64,000 bases of DNA from Siphonodentalium dalli (taxonomy: Eukaryota; Mollusca; Scaphopoda; Gadilida; Siphonodentaliidae): the NCBI GenBank assembly GCA_032622095.1, contig CP136061.1, positions 68,203,127 through 68,267,126 on the forward strand, read 5' to 3'. This document shows, in pieces, positions 60,916 to 64,000 of this stretch. Every line of letters begins with the position of its first letter. The stretch's first letter is position 1. The notes under the pieces are model-generated. The model did no database searches. It saw only the letters and a list, made by a program, of their open reading frames with translations, and was not told the DNA's origin. The translations under genes and the position numbers were made by a program.

Positions 60916-61214
60916 CTGAAAGATCTGAATTTTTAAAGTCAATTGTAACCATAGTGTACCTACACTGAGGCACAATTACAACAACAACATAAAACCCGAT
61001 TTCAAGACTACAAATGCCTTGAGAAAGCAGCAGAAAAGCACAGCACTAGCACAATGTTTATGTTCTTAGCATGTTGTTGTTTTATTTCAACCGAGATTGT
61101 GATGCTGGTTTCAAAGATGGTGCCTTGAAATCACGAAAATCTTAATTTTTAAATAATTCCCAACAAAAGCCCATAGTACTGGTATGCGGAATCCTATTTG
61201 CCAGAAGTGGGTAT

Positions 61215-62120
61215 TTGTCAATGAAAGTATCAATGACACTGAAGATTGACTTGGAGAGGGGCTAATAAAGTTACAGTTAAAGAATAGATAATCTCTGCGG
61301 AAACATGTTATGTCTATGTATTCTAGAGGTCACCCTGAGGATCCATATTAAGTTTGGTAACAGTTGGATAAGGGATGTGGCCTGTAGGATGTGTGCCAAA
61401 GGATTTAATAATGCAAAGATTGTTGCTAGCAGCAATGCGTTTTAACAAATTAGGAAATGAAAGTGTCAATGACACTGTAGATCAACTTGGGAAGGAGTTA
61501 GATTTTTGCTGAGCAATGAATAGAATGATAAAGAAGAAGGAAAGGAAAAAAGTTACAGTAAAGCTCTTGTATTGTGTAGATGAAATTATTTTCATTTCAA
61601 ACATTTCACCAATAAATGTGGGCTGCAGGGTGTCGATGGATTCAAATTTGAAATCCAAGATGACTGCTGGCAGCCATGTTTGGAACAATTTTGGAAATAA
61701 TCGATGACTCCAATATAGAGGTCACCACGAAGAATTTAGTAATGCAAAGAGTAATATCCAAGATGGACACTGGCAGCCATGTTTTTCAAAGAATTTCGGA
61801 AATAATCAATGGCTCCCTTCTAGAGGTCACCCCAAAGATCCATTTAAAGTTTGGTGACGATCGGATGAGTTATGTGACCTGTAGGGTGTGCCACACGATT
61901 TAGTCATACAAAGAGTAAAATCCAAGATGGCTGCAAACAGCTATGTTTTTCATCGAAAATCTTTCAAATTCGATAGCTCTCATCTACAGGTGATTCAAAA
62001 CATGTCTGTAAATTTTCAAAAACAATTCTCCAATAAATGTGGGCTGGCAGTGTGGCATTGTGGGCTGGTTGTGTGGCATTGGATTAAAATTTGAAATCCA
62101 AGATGGCTGCTGACAGCGAT
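61215..62120. repeat. Array R21 family, third locus
   Basis: Opens with caatgaaagtatcaatgaca and contains five to six diverged units with atccaagatg-ctgctggcag, catgttt-ttc and gtcacccc-aagatcca. Confidence 0.75.
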
Positions 62121-62158
62121 GTTTTTTTAAGAATTTCGAAGAAAAAATCAATCCAAAT

Positions 62159-62335
62159 ATAGAAGCAAATTAAATTTTTGAGAAAGTGCAAATTATTTTG
62201 GGATTGGGTGGGATTTGAACCCTGGCCCATTATGGCGAGCGAGCCTTGCGACTAAAAGTCCGACGTCAATACCACATGGCAACCGAAGCAACCCCAAAAA
62301 ATTTGCACTGTCTCAAAAATTTAATTTGCTTCTAA
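62159..62335 (-). other. tRNA-like sequence inside a palindromic element
   Basis: Outer arms agaagcaaattaaatttttg and its complement (62161-62201, 62292-62333) surround a sequence that on the minus strand has an acceptor-like pair (ggggttg / caatccc), a weak A box (ttgccatgtgg), a V-arm-like ggctcgctcgcc and a strong B box (gggttcaaatccc). Anticodon and T stems are poor, so it is a tRNA-derived relic and not a working tRNA. Confidence 0.55.
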
Positions 62336-62639
62336 AAATAGGCACCTTGTGTGTTGTATAGTCCCAAGCATGTTCAAAGAGCAATGCTCGGCATGTTTCG
62401 GAGGCATAAATATAACATGCTACTGTGCCATATCTCCTATATATAATCCAAATATAGACCAAGAAGAGTTATACCTATGGTTGCAACTTGTGGGCATGAA
62501 GAAAGACGCTGAAGCCACTGTTATAGCATCAGGCAAAAACCACCAGGTATTACACAAAGAAGTTTATTGACCAGTGTGGATCCGAAGTGTCGTGTTCGTC
62601 ATACCAGTCCAGAAACAGTGGAACAATTCATATTGGGTT

Positions 62640-63245
62640 ACCCTTTGTTATTACCATTTGAATACACCATGAGATATCATAATAGTGAACATCCATACCA
62701 AATTTAATTGATATCTGTCAGCTGGTGGTGGAGATACAGACAAAAAACCAACACTTCCAAATCTACAAAGATAAATAACTCTAACTCTTGAACGGAAAAC
62801 CGGAAAAAAACTCAATAAAATGATTGAACTGATTGCCCTCATGGTAGTGAACATCAACACCAAATTTCATTGAAATTCGTCAACTGGTGCTGGAAATATC
62901 TGCTTGGACGGACCCAAAAAACCCAACCTTTTTCAGATAAACAAAGATGAATAACTCTAGAGTGAAAAATCCGGAAAAAATTATTGAACACTCCGTTGAA
63001 TGCCCTCATAGCAGTGAACATCCAAACCAAATTTCATTGAGATTCGTCAATGGTGGTGGAGATATATGCTCAAACGGAGAAAAAAAACAACATTTCCAGA
63101 TAAACAAAGAAGAATAACTCAAAAACCGAAAAAACAATTGAACACTATTTCATTCAGATCTAACAACGGGTGTTTGACGGACGGAAAAACATAGAGATAG
63201 ATGTCCGGACGGATGGACGAGGTCAATCCAGTGTACCCTACATTC
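62640..63245. repeat. R44-family array, fourth locus
   Basis: Three to four monomers with cagataaacaaagatgaata, gaacatccaaaccaaattt and ggtggtggagatat, ending in gtccggacggatggacgagg, then gtcaatccagtgtaccct. Confidence 0.8.
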
Positions 63246-63398
63246 TCTTCTCCCAAATTTTGTCCAAGGCCAGGGAAAAGTGACTTCTCTCTCATATACC
63301 ATATATCATATGCATATGTTCCAAAAGCAAATTTAAACTGTATTTTCTTATTATAATGGTATCGTTACTCATAATCATTTAACACGTTGAGTGCCGGA

Positions 63399-64000
63399 CA
63401 GGGTTTCCGCTAGGGGTTGGGGGAATGTGGCCGTATTTGTGAAGCACATACCGGGCGCCCTGTCGGGAGAAAATTTGGATGTTTATCACTGAAAAGTAGC
63501 CATTTCCTTCCACTTGAGACAACAAGCAGGAACATTGAAGTTTCGTATAGAAACCAAATTAAAACAGACCGTCTTTATTAGATCTCAAGTTAATGAATTA
63601 AAAGCATGTAAGCACAACAGCATACAATGACTTTTATAACAGTAGCATTATTAAATGCCGACATCAAAGACTACCGCGGTTGGCAAAAGACACATTGTCA
63701 TACTGTCTCATTGTCATACAGACCTTGTTTTCGGGGAAAATGTCTGCACTGTTCGTCGCAGGGACTGCCAAAACTCACTTGTGTTCATGGTTGCAGCTCA
63801 GAATTCAGCCCCCCTAATGACTTACCAATGTATATTGCGCATTTTGAGGGGAAATAGTGGGTCCGAAAATTGGGACTTATAGACAGAAATCTACAGTAAA
63901 TTAAAATGCGAGAAGCTGATTACTACTAAACATTCGCCCGACAAAGCGTGACCCAGGATAGTGTAGATAACTGTGCATGTGGTCCGCGCTACTGATCATG
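63399..64000. mobile_element. hAT-4 relative, cut by the window edge
   Basis: CAGGGTTTCCGCTAG starts the element, and the next 130 bp (gaaaatttggatg, cactgaaaagtagc) match the right end of hAT-4 read in reverse. From 63725 it matches hAT-3 interior (cagaattcag-ccccct, gcgcattttgaggggaaata). The other end is outside the window. Confidence 0.7.

Noticed and set aside
62349-62570. 73-codon + strand frame with several cysteines
   Set aside because: No recognised domain, no splice context, and it begins at the edge of a palindromic element.

Overview
This is a eukaryotic genomic window: AT-rich, intron-dominated and packed with transposable-element debris. The only host gene I can support is part of a plexin (semaphorin receptor) on the minus strand. 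Twelve exons, spread from 60915 down to 1932, have canonical splice sites, and their phases fit at every junction. Together they give an open frame of 1783 nt (594 codons plus one base). They encode the end of an IPT-like domain, a cysteine-rich PSI domain, about four more IPT/TIG segments, a transmembrane helix and the start of the cytoplasmic juxtamembrane helix. The sema domain lies beyond the right edge and the GAP domain beyond the left edge. The 1-20 kb repeat-filled introns, the molluscan-style repeat arrays ending in CGGA-rich tracts and the Ty1/copia element suggest a marine invertebrate, most likely a bivalve mollusc. The species is inference.

Layout by region. 0-8.4 kb: last two exons in the window, two families of TTAA-bounded MITEs, and a hAT element nested in another hAT. 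8.4-17.7 kb: four exons (10503-10737, 14376-14473, 15678-15762, and 23352-23534 further right), MITEs, one 160-175 bp repeat array and an 852 bp TIR element. 17.8-23.3 kb: a foldback element whose left arm is split by a hAT insertion, palindromic MITEs and two repeat arrays. 23.3-31.1 kb: two exons, a non-autonomous Helitron, a long 161-bp array and a 5S rRNA-derived sequence. 31.7-37.4 kb: a Ty1/copia retrotransposon with both LTRs, decayed coding regions and a hAT inside one LTR. 37.7-42 kb: three exons including the PSI exon, a 26-bp minisatellite and chimeric MITEs. 42-51 kb: a regular 174-bp array and a GC-richer segment of unknown nature. 51-61 kb: two exons, a duplicated 370-bp dispersed repeat and more arrays. 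61-64 kb: arrays, a tRNA-like sequence inside a palindrome, and a hAT element cut by the window edge.

How it fits together: essentially everything between exons is intron of one plexin gene used as a landing ground for transposons. Several nestings can be ordered because the interrupted and intact versions of the same sequence are both present. The most biologically interesting coding detail is a dibasic RKRRKR motif in the extracellular stalk. It is built from a perfect 9-bp tandem duplication and looks like a proprotein-convertase site.
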